Assembly (NCBI RefSeq): GCF_029852145.1
Contig: NC_079975.1
Coordinates: forward strand, 16,923,275 to 16,987,274
DNA from: Microplitis mediator
Taxonomy: Eukaryota; Arthropoda; Insecta; Hymenoptera; Braconidae
DNA: 64,000 bases
Reading direction: 5' to 3'
Shown here: one piece after another, positions 1-11,152 of the stretch
How positions within the stretch are numbered: the first letter of the stretch is position 1
How the letters are laid out: every line of letters begins with the position of its first letter
Position numbers and translations under genes: made by a program
The notes under the pieces: model-generated
Told to the model about the DNA's origin: nothing
Databases searched by the model: none
The model's input: the letters and a program-made list of their open reading frames with translations, nothing else

Positions 1-171
1 GAAAAGTCTAAGATGTTAATTATTTTTTATAAAATTCTAATAAAAATGCGAAATATAGCCGCTAGTAGTAAAAATTAAATCCTTTGAACGATCAAATAAT
101 TCAGACACCCTCAATGTTTTAGCCGAAAATATTTGTATTCTTATTATGTAATTTTATCTCCATCATCGTAC

Positions 172-321
172 CCCTGATTAAAAAAAGCGATTTAAAACGA
201 TTCGAAATAAAAAATTTTAAATACTTTTTAATGCTTTTGAAGACCTTGAATACTTTTGAATCCCTCTTGTTATGGGCATTTAACATTGCAAATCGTTTTA
301 AATCGCTTTTTTTAATCAGGG
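172..321. repeat. Short inverted-repeat element, CCCTGATTAAAA family
   Basis: The two ends are inverted copies of CCCTGATTAAAAAAAGCGAT and both are flanked by the dinucleotide AC (170-171 and 322-323), a 2-bp target duplication. The interior is made of degenerate GATT/TTTAAA motifs. Related copies lie at 8807-8949, 55715-55865 and 57832-57993. It is non-coding and non-autonomous. Confidence 0.75.
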
Positions 322-731
322 ACAACTTATAGGTGATAGAGAAATTGATGAAGCGATAGCTTATGAAACTGAGCTTTGAAATATGATATAATCATATGCA
401 TACGTTTATGCCACGAAAATCAGACCCTCGGATAGACCTTTTCAGTTGAAAACTGAATTCCGTTTACTCACTTTTCAGCATTAATTTGTCCGGGGTCTCA
501 TTCGTGTCTACTAACGGAAGCACCACTTGCATTGTTTCGCAACCGTTAGAATATTTTACATTTTGTTATGTTCTTATCATCATTTTAATTTTTTATTCAA
601 AAAGATACCTTAGATCACAAGATTGCTTTATTTCTTCCTCTATCCTCTCCTTTATCACATGAGACAAAGGTTTTATACGCAGCTTATCATGAAATCATAC
701 TCGTTCGAATAATAACCACCGAGTATTCTAC
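322..731. other. No recognisable gene
   Basis: AT-rich sequence with frequent stops in all frames. I see no coding exon, RNA gene or clear repeat boundary. Confidence 0.5.
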
Positions 732-1200
732 ACTGAAAAAAAGATTTATTTGAGCCAAAGATATTGTATATTTGGATATGGCCAAATAATTATTTAATTG
801 TGAGAAAGATATAATATATTCAAGTAGTTTAATTGTGTGAAATCAGTGATTTATTTGTGGTAAAGAAATGATCCAATTGCTACAAATAAATAAGGGCTTC
901 AAATATATGAAAAGTATTGCCAAATTTTAGGTTATATGTCACAAATTTAATATCTTTCCCAGTAAACACATTGACGTAAATTTGGCGTCAGAGTCACGTT
1001 ACGCTAAGTCATCATTTACGTAAGATATAAGTCACGAATGAGTCAGGTGTGGCTCATTATTTCCCACTTTTTTACGTAAGATTATGATGTAAAACTAATG
1101 ACGTATACATGACGTAAATGTGATGTCTGTGTGACATTTTATGACGTCAATATGACATATAGGTGTTGTCAAAATTATCAATTCGGAAAATATATTTTTG

Positions 1201-1221
1201 AAAAAAAAAAAAAAAAAAAAA
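1201..1221. repeat. Poly-A tract
   Basis: A run of about 20 A inside the 958-4444 element, close to the tRNA-like module. It could be a relic of a retroposed tail, but there is no other support. Confidence 0.5.
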
Positions 1222-1317
1222 ATTAAATACCGAATTTTTGATTTGATTATTACCGCGCGAACGCATTGTGAATTCTGAAACAAGATTAAATAACGTTAAA
1301 TGATGAAAAAATCCTGG

Positions 1318-1400
1318 GCATCTGCTGGGTTCGAACACGGCTCCTCTTGGCTGGTAGTCCTGAACGTTGCTCACTGGTCCACATCACGAGAGTTCAAATC
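1318..1400 (-). other. tRNA-like module
   Basis: On the minus strand the segment reads from an A-box-like GTGGACCAGTGAGCAACG to a B-box-like GTGTTCGAACCC, with tRNA-like spacing. I could not fit a full cloverleaf, so it is a degenerate tRNA-derived sequence and not a working gene. It lies inside the TGACGT motif-array element. Confidence 0.45.
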
Positions 1401-2125
1401 TCGTGCTTAATTGATGTATTTAGAGTGAAATGCCGGAAAAGACAAAGTTCATAAGTTTTCGTGATGGATTTTTACAAAATTTAAAAATACTCCATGAACT
1501 TATATGAAATTTTATAGAAACAATATTTGTGGGCCTCGATGATAATTGTATAAAATTTCATTAAGTTTCATCAAATTTTTTAATTTTTTGTTGTGATGTG
1601 AAATTTAAAAAATCTTATATAAAATTTTGCGAAACATTAAATAATTCCACAAAATCGTATGAAATTTAATCGATTGAAAAATTGTGATACTTAAACTTTA
1701 GAATCATAATATCAAAAGAGTTCAAACTGTCGTTACATTTTCTTTGTCATCCTAAATGATATTTTCGATATAAATCATTTAAAAAAATAAAGTTAATTTT
1801 TTTATGCTCACGCTAATGTTTTAATCTAAAACGTCTGAATAATCTATTATCGAGTTTCCCTCGCGGTCCTGCAACCACCGTGGATCCACGGTGAAACCAC
1901 CACATCGTGGACCCACCGTGGAACCACTGTGGATCCACCGTGGTTTCGTGACATTTCACCACAGTTGATCCACAGTGTATCCACGGTGAATCCACGACAA
2001 AACCACGGTGGATCCACAGTGGATCCACAGTAGACCCATTGTGGATTCACCGTGGTTTTTCCGTGGATCCGCCGTGGATCCACTGTGGATCCACAGTGGT
2101 TTTTCCGTGGTTTTACCGTGGTTTG

Positions 2126-2376
2126 ACGCGAGATCTTGACATGAATTTTTCAGTTGAAATAGTGATAAATGAAGACGTTTCTAAAAATCTAACTCAAGTA
2201 AAAAAATTTTTTCCGTAGTTTTACCGGATGAAAACGTAAAATGAATTTTTGTACGCGTGTAATTCAAATGGAAAAATAGAAATTCATTGAATCTCATTAA
2301 GAACTGAGATATAAAGCTGTGCTTTGAAGGGAATTTTTTTTTGCCTAAAAGCAGTTTTTTCTTTGGACCACTCTAG
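2126..2376. repeat. Fragment of the TTAGAGTGGTCC hairpin family
   Basis: It ends in TTTGGACCACTCTA and matches the right arm of the hairpin element at about 21730-21931, including GTTTTACCGGATGAAAACGT. Only one arm is present. Confidence 0.6.
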
Positions 2377-2989
2377 TATGTATAAATAATAGTGATACTT
2401 TACATAATTTTTTTATCGACTTAATTAACCTAAAATATGATGCAGCAATCATAAGACTTTTTTTTTGTCCAACTTTCTGTGAATAATAATTAACGTTACC
2501 TCGTTGATTTTCAACAACCTCACGAATAAAATTATCTATAACATTGTTTTGGAGTGATAACTTTTACGTAATTTTATTGATCAATTCCTGAAAACTAACT
2601 AGTAATTTTATTCAAACACGATATCAAATGTTGCAAAGCATGTAATAATTAGCTGATTTGCTCAAAAAATTCTGTGGACGAAGTCTTTCGAAATTCAAAA
2701 AATTTTTATCCCAATTTTCTTTTTAATTGTGTATTTGTTAATGAACAAAATTTGTAAAAATGAAAGTAAACAATAAAACCTCGATAATTCTTAATAATTA
2801 ATTAAAGAATTAATAATTCTCTCTCTGAGATAATAAAATCATTTGGTTAAGTTAAGAAAATATTTATTTAATAGACAAATAAATTATTTTGCAGTGCCAA
2901 TAACAACCCCAAATATTAAAGCAATATATTATTATATCAACTCTAATAAATATTACTTAGACACAAAAAAATACATCCATTTAGAATAA

Positions 2990-2997
<8 letters not shown>

Positions 2998-3080
<83 letters not shown>

Positions 3081-3118
3081 AATATATATATAGATATATA
3101 TATATATATATATCTATA
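2998..3118. repeat. (TA)n microsatellite
   Basis: More than 100 bases of TA dinucleotides with a few interruptions. Confidence 0.95.
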
Positions 3119-3184
3119 GATATATTTGTTCGAGATTAATGAATATATATTTAATCCTAATGATTATTGATTTAAAAAGTTATG

Positions 3185-3276
3185 ATGCTAGGCAGCAGCA
3201 GCGGAAGTAGTTCAGTGCTCACCACTAGATCGCGCCCACCTTTTGTAGTGTCCCTGGTAAGATACTTATTTCAGAA
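3185..3276 (+). repeat. Segment shared with 24062-24152
   Basis: About 90 bases starting GCTAGGCAGCAGCAGCGG recur at 24062 with roughly 10 differences. It is more GC-rich than its surroundings and keeps one frame open in both copies (LGSSSGSSSVL, then a stretch ending LFQK). In both places it sits inside a motif-array element. It may be a captured exon fragment or an element-specific module. Confidence 0.6.
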
Positions 3277-4625
3277 GTTATAAGTTCTGATCTTGAAGCG
3301 ATCATGGAATGCGTTACTCGCTGAATGTTAGCAGAGAGATAATAATCCATTTTTGATAGTAATACAGGGGTATCTTGTATTACACTATGACATTAATGTT
3401 TTCTTGAACTATTTTTGTCAAAGTACAAAAAATAAATTTTGAGGTGAGACCAAAATATACATACGCGCTTTCGCGCTAAGGCATGTGAAAATCGGTCTTC
3501 GGTCACTTACTATCAACCCAGCAAAGATGAATCGAGTTTATAGTAAATTTAATTTTTTAAGACTTATAGCTTCACATCGTAATTCAATTGTAGTTTCACT
3601 CTCGAATTTTTCATTTTTTTTATTTGATAGTTGGTAAAATCTATTTTTAGTTAGCGCTTATGTATTAAACGGTATAACTATACCATAAAAGTACGTTGAA
3701 AACGTACTGCAAACACGACAAAAAAACCATAAAACCACTATGAATCCACGGTGGTTTCACCGTGGATCCACTGTGGTTTTACCGTGGATCCACCGTGGAT
3801 TTATAGTGGATTTATAGTGGTTTCACCTTGGATCCACGGTGGTTTCACCGTGGAACCACGGTGGATAAATGTCACGAAATCACGGTGGATTCACGGCGGA
3901 TCCACGGTGGATTTATTGTGGTTTCAAGACCGCGAGGTTTATCGATTACTTTGACCCCGAAAATGTTCGACGTTTAGTTGTTATTTTTACACATTTACAC
4001 ATATTTGAAAATTCATTCTATGATTGTTTTATTTCAATAAATAGATGACAAAAAACTATGACTCGGAAATTACATCAGCATTGCGTAAAATACTGACCTG
4101 TCACTGATGTAAAGATATGATTTAAGAGTGACATCCATATTACGTATAACCGTGACTTTGCTACTGACAAAAATGTATGATTTTAAAATTACGTCATTAT
4201 GATATACGATAATGACTTTATTACTACGTAACAATGTGATGTAGGTTTTATGTCAAACGTACGTAATACATAAGTCATAACTATGACGTCATACAAGAGT
4301 CATGCTTACATCAATATGATGTCACAAGCTTTACATCATATTAAAATCATGTAGAACGTCAGATTTACATCAAATTTACATCAGATGCCGTGACATTGCT
4401 ATGACCTACATATGACGTCAAAATAAGGTCATGTGTTCACTGGGATTTACCACAAATATATCAATCACTTACCACAAATAAATTATATATTTCCGTCAAA
4501 TTATAAAACTTTTTAAATCAACTGTCATATTTTGTTGTACCAAATATATTTATTTGTCATTAAGAAATATTTTTAAAAAAGCCACAACTAAATTGATTTA
4601 TTTGGGAAAATTATTTCTTTTTTTC

Positions 4626-4710
4626 AAAAATTAAAGAAACAGGAAAATTTTAGAAATTTTTTAGTGATTTTTGGAAGGCTGAATCTTTGTGAAAGATTAT
4701 CGTATCGAGA
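4626..4710. repeat. Fragment of the CACTTATCC hairpin family
   Basis: AAATTTTTTAGTGATTTTTG and GGAAGGCTG match the inner terminal part of the element at 6409-7844 and a fragment at 33770. Confidence 0.55.
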
Positions 4711-4735
4711 TACTACTACCAGATAACGTAGCAAC

Positions 4736-4925
4736 CGTTACCATATAAGGCCATATCTGCCCGTTTATGACCATATATGCCCTGAATCAGGTCATGCATG
4801 GCCATATATAATATGTAAGATGTATAAAAATCTATGTTGCACTTTTATATGTATTCATCTATAGAATCGTTTAAGAAGTGCATATGCTACTGTATGGCCA
4901 TATATGATTCGTTTTTCCCAGATGC
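4736..4925. repeat. Short array of CCATATATGNCC motifs
   Basis: Repeated CCATATATG/GGCCATAT words in both orientations, similar in style to the other motif arrays. No clear ends. Confidence 0.4.
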
Positions 4926-5019
4926 ATACTCTTTGTATTTTATAATTTGTATACTTAGGCCTTAAAATTTTATTTTAAACGTTTAAAAACAAATAAATAA
5001 AACAATTTTTTTTTTTTAG

Positions 5020-8000
5020 ACTTTTCAAGACATGGAAACCGAGAAAACAATTATGGGATCTATTGTTTACTGTATTCATCACAAAGATGGCTGTAAATGG
5101 TCTGATGAACTTAGGAAATTAAAGGTACCTATCTAACTTTACATTAGAAAAAATATGTTGCGAACTAGATTTAATCCTCTCAACACACCCATACAACAAT
5201 CGTTTTCAATTTTTGAGCAAGTTTGCTCTCAAGATCGATAGGTGCTAGTGCCTTTTTTCTGCGTAAGTGTCTTACTGCAGATATTTGTGAGCAGATTTAA
5301 ATTGCAAACCTAGTGCAAGCCTTACATAATAAATTCCTGCCAGATTAAGGTACCGGCGGGTAATAAGGCCTAGCTAAGGGAGATTTTGAATAGAATCGAA
5401 AATATTTCATTTTATTATCGAAATGAATCATTAATCTTTATTTCAATACATTAGCCATAAAATATAATGAAGTAATGGTAATTTATACCACAAACAAACA
5501 AAAAATTAAACTTTTACAAAAATCATACGAATAGGCCTTATTTTACTACGGTAGGGTAATAGGGCCTACGGGTTAAACAAACTAGAATAGTTTAATTATA
5601 CTTAATAAAATTGGTATTAGAGATGAATCATCACTTAAATTTAGCAACAATACTTTTTTAAAGACAGAAGACTAGATTGCTTTGCTCAACGGCACTTAAA
5701 ACTATCAGTATCCTTTTTAAGATTCAGAAGACTAGATTGTTTTTTATAATTTCTTCTGCGCTACGACATCCTATGACGGATGATAAAATCTAGAAGACAG
5801 GGAACGTGGTATCGAGACTGTATGAACTTGTCGTAACATCTCTATGCAAGACCCTTCTACTAGAGTAGCCTTTGGCGGAGGCAGTTATTTTAAATATCAT
5901 TTCTGTCACTTAGGCCTTATTATCCGACAGGCCTTATTACCCGCGAGTACCTTATAACTCAATTCTGGAGGAAGACTGTCGTTGAAAATAGTTACGCATG
6001 GCTTGCTCAAGATCTGCTCAAGGCTCAAAATTGACCTTGAGCCTTGAGCAGATCTTGAGCAAACCTTTCTGCACTCATTGTTTTATGGTTAAAGAATTTT
6101 TTTTTAATTCCCAGCATTTGTCCAAAAATGGACCAAACGAAAACTTTTTTTTTTCATTTTCTTCGTTTTCGAAAGTAGTTTTCAGAAACAAATAGAAAAA
6201 AATTATTCAGAAGGTCCTTCTATTTATTAACTCGATTTTTCTAACAAAATTCAAATTATTTCGATGATTACCATTTAAATTTATTGTTTTTATTTTGTTT
6301 TCCTAAATTTCAAAGTTCTCTGAGCACTCTCAAAAATTTTAAGCACGGTGTTATGAGAAATGAGGCTAGTTAAAAAAAATTTTGTTTTTCAATTGGTAAT
6401 AAAAAATACACTTATCCAAAAAATTAAAGGAACAAAAAAATTTTATAAATTTTTTGGAAGTAAAGCGGCTGAGGCAGCCGTTCGGCACGCGCGTGGCTCG
6501 GGCGATCACCGAAGTCAAGTAGCATTGAGCATGGCCACTACTTGGCTGGGTGACCGTTTAGCCACGCGTTGGGTTCGAACGAAGGTCTCTGACCGTTAGG
6601 CGCGGGATGAAGATCCAGTGATCGGTAAAATGGGAATTTTATCGATCACTGGAGCTTCACCCAAACCGAAACTGTACTGGCTAGGTTTTCTCTGTGGTTT
6701 CCCTACGCCACTACACCTCCATTGCACGAGGGAGGTTGTAGGGCATCACCGTAATAATGCAGTACAGTATAAGCACAAGTCGGCCCACAGCCGCACAATG
6801 AAGGCAGAAAGAGAAGTAAAGCAGTTGCGACATAAAGGCAAAAAGTGTAAAAGGCCGTTACTACGGCTATTTACTAGAAAAACAATTAAAATAAAAAAAA
6901 AATAGTGATTTTTGGAAGGCGGTATTTTTGTGAAAAATTTTCGAAAACCGAGATAAAACTAGGATTTTCTTACTTTTTTTTTTTACGTTTTATTCAGTTT
7001 TTTTTTTTTCTCTTTACCTTACATTTACTGAATAACTAACGCAAAAATGAAAGAAAATCCGAAAAAAATTGATTTTTTCATTTTGGTAATGATTACACAA
7101 ATTAAGGAACAAAACTTGTTCCTTTAATTGTTTGGTAAAACTTTGAACAATCGGCCCGGACAAACGGTTCAATGGATGAATCTAAAAATTTCCAGGGTTT
7201 TTGAGGGTACATTAAGCTGTAAAATTACCTGGCAACATTATTTTTTTTATCAATATTTTCAGAGTAGCGATGAGTCGACTGAAAAACCAGAAAATGGCCA
7301 TTTTTTAAGGGTTTTTCAAATGGATATCAAGGATGAAAAAAATTTTTTTTTCAAAAAAATCGAAAATGGAGCTAGTAGGGAATTTATTCAAGTTTTTTAA
7401 ACTGCCCTTTAAATTACTGTGCGGCCATTATTTGCTGAGATATCAATAATCAAAGACAAAAGGATCCTTTTTCATTTGAAGGCTGATATCTCAGCAGCAA
7501 ATTGTCGTACAGAAAAACAAAAAAAAAAGCAAATTGTAGCCGAATAAATTTCCTAAGCAAACCATTAATTCGTTTTTTTGAAAAAATTTTTCCCGGCCCC
7601 GTAGACCTTAAAAACAAAACCAAAAAATTTAGAAAAATTTTGTCTCGACCTTTTTCTTATGATTTCGCAAGAACCGTGGCTCAAAAGAATGTTTTGCTGG
7701 AAAATCTTCAAACTAGAGATTTCAAGCTTCAATTTGCTTTTTTTGTTTTTTCGGTACGATCATTTTTCACAAAAATACAGCCTTCCAAAAATCACTAAAA
7801 AAATTATAAAATTTTTTTGTTCCTTTAATTTTTTGGATATGTCTATAAATCGAAAAAACTTCACTCTGGAAAAATTTGAGGATTTGCAGAAAATGTCAAA
7901 GTTTTATATGAAAAAAAAATCAAAAATCAAAAATGGTAAACCGAAAAATTTTTGATTTTTTCCAAAAATCTACAAAAAAAACAATGAAGATAGGTTGCAA

Positions 8001-11000
8001 TAATTGTTTTGTATTTTTTTTCGAAAAGTACATTTAAAAACAAAAATTTTGAAAAAAAAAGTCCCATTCAGTCTAATTTTGAAAAAGTTATAGCTATTTA
8101 AAATAAAAAAAGCCATTTTTTTCAAAAATTTATAACTTTTTTTTGGTTGGGTGAAAAAATTTGAAAAATTATGAGAAACATTTTTGATGGGGTAGAAAAA
8201 GAGAAAAAATTTTCAGCCAAATCTAAAGGGGTCGGGTTCAAAAGTGGTCGATTCGGCGTGGAATGACCCATATATAATGGTTTTTTATATATAATTATAT
8301 ATAATTGTATGTGATTGTACATAACTACATATAATTATATGTTTACTTATTAGAAATGTATTAAATTTGAAAGCCCTAATTTGAAAATTTGCTGTAAAAA
8401 AATACATACATTCTAAAAGGCAAAAGGTCCCTTGAGTTTCTTTTTAACTTCTGAAAACTATGTAAAACGTAAATATAAGTAATTATATATAATTATATGT
8501 AATAACAGTGGGCCATCTTTCACACATAATAATATACACCTAGCAGATCCGAATTACCGTAATTTAAGGCAAATTACGGTATTTTATCGTATTTTTTACC
8601 GTAAATTGCGGTAAAACGCTGTAACTTACCTAAGTTGCGGTCAATTAATGCATTTTTACCGTAGATTGCCGTACTTTACCGTTAATTACGGTGATTCCAC
8701 TGGGTGCCGTAAATTACGGTAATTACCGTAATTCGGATTTGCTAGGGATATCATTTTTTTACCCGAGTAAAACAATACATAGTAACAGCTTCTTACCACG
8801 ACCTCGCCCTGATTAAAAAAAAAGATTAAAAAGTATTTAAAATGATTTGTTTTTTAATCATTTTAAATACTTTTTAATCCTTCAAATCATTTTTAATCCT
8901 TGGACATTTAACGTGTGAAATCATTTTTAATCATTGTTTTTAATCAGGGCGTATATTTAATACTAAATGTATAGAGAGTACGATATTGAGGTAAAAAACC
9001 ATCAATGTGAATTTTTTGCCTTGTAATACGTAATTACTTTATTGGTTTTAGGCTCATCTCAATACATGTAAGCACGATGCAATACCTTGCAACAATCAAT
9101 GCGGTGCAATGATTCCTCGTGTATTAATGGAAGATCACCTCAAGTATACGTGTGCACAGCGCCGTGCAAGATGCGAATCTTGTGCTAAAGAGTTCACTGG
9201 GCTTGCTTTAGAAAAGCATATCGGCAGTTGTGGTTATGAACCTCTGTATTGTGAGAATAAATGTGGTATGAAAATTCAAAGAAGACACCTCGGTCAACAT
9301 AAGCTAGGAGAGTGTGCAAAAAGACTTGTAGCTTGTAGGTATTGCAGCAAAGAATTTGTATTTGATACACTTGGTAGTCATCATGCAAAATGCGGCCGTT
9401 TTCCTATTGCTTGCCCACATCGCTGTGAGACTGCTGTGTTACCCCGAGAAGAACTGGAAATTCATCTCAAAAATCATTGCACTACACATCTTCTTCCGTG
9501 TAATTTTAAAGATGCTGGATGTCGTTTTAAGGTATATTTTCAGAAGCAATAAACGCCCTAGCGGATCCGAGTTACGGCAGTATGGTAGTACGAATTATCG
9601 TATTTTACCGCCAAATACTGTATTTGACTACAAATTTGACGCATTTTACGGTGGAATACGACAAATCACGATAATTTACCGCAATTTGTGGCATTTTTAC
9701 CATAACATCTCTAGCGGAAGAATTACCGTAATTGACGGTAAAATACGATAATTTACGGTGAATTGCGGCATTTCACCGTAAATTACGGTATTTCTGCCGA
9801 TACCGAAAATTACCGTAATTTGGATACACTAAGGATAGTGAAATAGTTTCACTTTACGGTAAAATGCCGTAATTTTGCAGTAAATATACATGCCCTAGCG
9901 GATCCGAATTAGGTAAATTACGGTAATTACTGTAACTTACCGCAATTTGCGGTTCCCGGTAGAATTACCACAACTTACAGTTAAAATACGGCAGTTTACC
10001 GTAATCTACGGCAAATTGCGGCATCTTACGGTAATATACGATAAATTATGGTATTTTACCACATCTTACCGTGATTTGCCGTAATTATGGTAAATTGCCA
10101 GATACTTACCGTTAATTACGGTATCGTAATTCGGATCCGCTAGGGTAGTTATGGTGAAATAACGCAAATTTGTAGTAAAATACTGGAAAATACCTTATTT
10201 TACCGTAATTTGCCGTGAAGTACCGCAACTTATGGTACAATGCCGTATTTTACAGTAATTCTTTTGAATACCGTTAGTTACGGTAATTACTGTAATTTAG
10301 GGTAATTTACCGTAATTCGGATCTGCCCGGGCGTTTTTACTTTATGAAATGAATATTAGAGTAATTTCATTTATCATAATTTTCTAGGGAAATCGTTCAG
10401 CGCTTGATAAACATTTAGAGGAATCCACCAAGATGCATTTGAGTTTTATGTGTGGTGTTGTCACAAAACAACAGCATCAAATAACAATTTTGAAATCTGC
10501 TATGGCTAAGCTTTCTCTCAATTATACCGGTACACTTATTTGGAAAATAAGTGATTATACACAAAAAATGTCAGAAGCAAAAGCTAAAGAGGGAATGGAA
10601 CTCATAAGTCCTCCTTTTTACACTAGTCAGTATGGGTACAAACTTCAGGTGAATTTTCAATTAATTTATACTTAGTACAATGTCGTTTACTTTAAAATTT
10701 TTATAATTATGATAAACTATCTTTGTCTTTTAGGCATCGATTTTCTTAAATGGAAACGGAACAGGGGAAAGAAGTCACATTTCAATCTATATAAAAATTT
10801 TGCCAGGTGAATACGATGCTTTACTTCGCTGGCCGTTTGCTCACAGTGTTTCATTTACTATGTTTGATCAAACTGCTCAAGCAGACAAAGCTTGTAACAT
10901 TGTGGAAAGTTTTATTCCTGATCCTACATGGAAAAACTTTCAAAGACCCAGTCGGGAACCAGATTCCTTAGGCTTTGGTTTTCCAAGATTTGTGTCACAT

Positions 11001-11087
11001 GAAATGATAAAAAAGCGTCACTTTATCAAAGATGATACAATGTTTATAAGAGTTAAAGTCGATCCTAGTAAAATTGTTGCAGTCTAG
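5020..11087 (+). CDS. Traf4: TNF receptor-associated factor 4 (Traf4-like), 3' four exons
   Basis: Cytoplasmic adaptor of the TRAF family that links receptors to JNK/NF-kB-type signalling. Coding exons: 5020-5124, 9052-9531, 10388-10648 and 10734-11087 (TAG stop). All have AG/GT boundaries and phase 0, giving 399 residues. Residues 1 to about 200 hold repeated CCHC-type TRAF zinc fingers (for example YCIHHKDGCKW, YCENKCGMKIQRR, CRYCSKEFVFDT). Residues from about 235 to the end form the MATH/TRAF-C domain (GTLIWKISDY, YGYKLQ, FLNGNGTGERSH, PDPTWKNFQRP, LGFGFPRFVSH). YCENKCG and CRYCSKEFVFDT fit TRAF4 better than TRAF6. The first exon starts inside the protein, so upstream exons, including any RING, are missing; I found none in 1-5019. 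Insect Traf4 can lack a RING. The 3.9 kb intron between exons 1 and 2 is full of mobile DNA. Confidence 0.9.
5346..5953. repeat. Inverted-repeat element with GGTAATAAGGCCT motifs
   Basis: The left end AAGGTACCGGCGGGTAATAA is inverted at the right end (TTATTACCCGCGAGTACCTT). GGCCTTATT/AATAAGGCC recurs at both ends and once in the middle (5535-5570). 608 bp, in Traf4 intron 1. It seems to have inserted into a GAGCAAG-motif element whose halves lie at about 5205-5300 and 5995-6075. Confidence 0.65.
6003..6062. repeat. Perfect 26-bp hairpin
   Basis: TTGCTCAAGATCTGCTCAAG and six further bases are repeated exactly in inverted orientation after an 8-base loop. It is part of the surrounding GAGCAAG-motif element in Traf4 intron 1. 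Confidence 0.8.
6409..7844. repeat. Hairpin element (Tc1/mariner-like MITE), CACTTATCC family
   Basis: The left end CACTTATCCAAAAAATTAAA and the right end TTTAATTTTTTGGATATGTC are inverted, with TA on both sides. The arms match internally (GATTTTTGGAAGGC near both ends). There is no transposase. The left arm is interrupted by a 5S-derived SINE. A one-ended copy is at 33773-33860. Confidence 0.7.
6474..6902 (+). repeat. 5S rRNA-derived SINE (SINE3-like)
   Basis: Positions 6503-6554 read GATCACCGAAGTCAAGTAGC, then TACTTGGCTGGGTGACCG, the 3' two thirds of a 5S rRNA gene with its internal control region. A GC-rich body of about 300 bases follows, ending in an A-rich tail at 6880-6902. GC content contrasts sharply with the neighbours. 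5S-headed SINEs are known; the body was not identifiable by eye. An ordinary 5S pseudogene is less likely because of the long tailed body. Confidence 0.7.
7845..8538. other. AT-rich intron sequence
   Basis: Long A and T runs and ATATATAATT words (8260-8340, 8470-8510) resembling the ATATAT motif arrays. No coding exon; inside Traf4 intron 1. Confidence 0.5.
8539..8747. repeat. ACGGTAA motif-array element, copy 1
   Basis: Ends CCTAGCAGATCCGAATTACC and its inverse, terminating GATTTGCTAGGG. The body is almost entirely TTACGGTAA/TTACCGTAA words. In Traf4 intron 1. Confidence 0.8.
8807..8949. repeat. CCCTGATTAAAA element
   Basis: CCCTGATTAAAA at the left and TTTTTAATCAGGG at the right, flanked by CG on both sides (8805-8806 and 8950-8951), a clear 2-bp duplication. 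The body is a near-palindrome of AAAATGATT and ATTTAAAAT words. Confidence 0.8.
9556..9834. repeat. ACGGTAA motif-array element, copy 2
   Basis: It begins CCCTAGCGGATCCGAGTTAC 24 bases after the exon donor at 9532 and ends in a decayed GGATACACTAAGG. The body is TTACGGTAA/TTACCG words. In Traf4 intron 2. Confidence 0.75.
9893..10145. repeat. ACGGTAA motif-array element, copy 3
   Basis: Well-preserved inverted ends: CCCTAGCGGATCCGAATTA, and TTCGGATCCGCTAGGG at the right. Body as in the other copies. In Traf4 intron 2. Confidence 0.8.
10146..10332. repeat. ACGGTAA motif-array, partial copy 4
   Basis: Continuous with copy 3, same TTACGGTAA words, right end TTCGGATCTGCCCGGG. The left end is missing, so this may be a fused or truncated element. 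Confidence 0.65.
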
Positions 11088-11152
11088 GAGTTTTATATAG
11101 GGCAAAGGTACTGTTTCTGGCCAGTTTGGACACTTAAAACATTCAAATAGAA

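Larger units (their letters stand above)
1858..3938. repeat. Motif-array element, CACGGTGGATCCAC family, with filler
   Basis: Ends are inverted: CCCTCGCGGTC at 1858 and GACCGCGAGG near 3928-3937, with TT on both sides if the last base is a mutated G. The arms (1875-2125 and 3735-3925) are arrays of GTGGATCCAC/CCACGGTGG. Open reading frames here are produced by the repeat and are not genes. Between the arms lie a hairpin-family fragment, a (TA)n tract and the 3185-3276 segment. Confidence 0.6.
958..4444. repeat. Motif-array element with CCCAGTGAACAC-type ends and TGACGT-rich body
   Basis: The left end reads CCCAGTAAACACATTGACG and the right end GTCATGTGTTCACTGGG. Both flanks (958-1165 and 4060-4444) are packed with TGACGTCA-, TTACGTAA- and ATGACG-like words. 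The middle contains a tRNA-like module (1318-1400) and a second nested element (1858-3938). The 2-bp flanks (TT and AT) do not match, so a target duplication is not shown. Confidence 0.6.
732..4632. repeat. Probable outer motif-array element, interrupted
   Basis: At 732 the sequence GAAAAAAAGATTTATTTG begins a stretch rich in CAAATAATT/TTTATTTG motifs. The inverted counterpart, ending in CTTTTTTTCA, lies at about 4600-4632. The two halves look like arms of one AT-motif element that was later split by the CCCAGTGAAC element at 958-4444. Boundaries are approximate. Confidence 0.35.

Noticed and set aside
1813..2083. Open frames rich in WIHGG-type repeats (also 3751-3954 and 14433-14671)
   Set aside because: They are produced by the GTGGATCCAC/CACGGTGG motif arrays in several frames at once.
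6503..6554. A working 5S rRNA gene
   Set aside because: The 5' third is absent or unrecognisable and the sequence runs on into a tailed SINE-like body.
9194..9751. Frames on both strands overlapping the Traf4 exon
   Set aside because: Shadows of the zinc-finger exon, which is in the frame starting at 9052.
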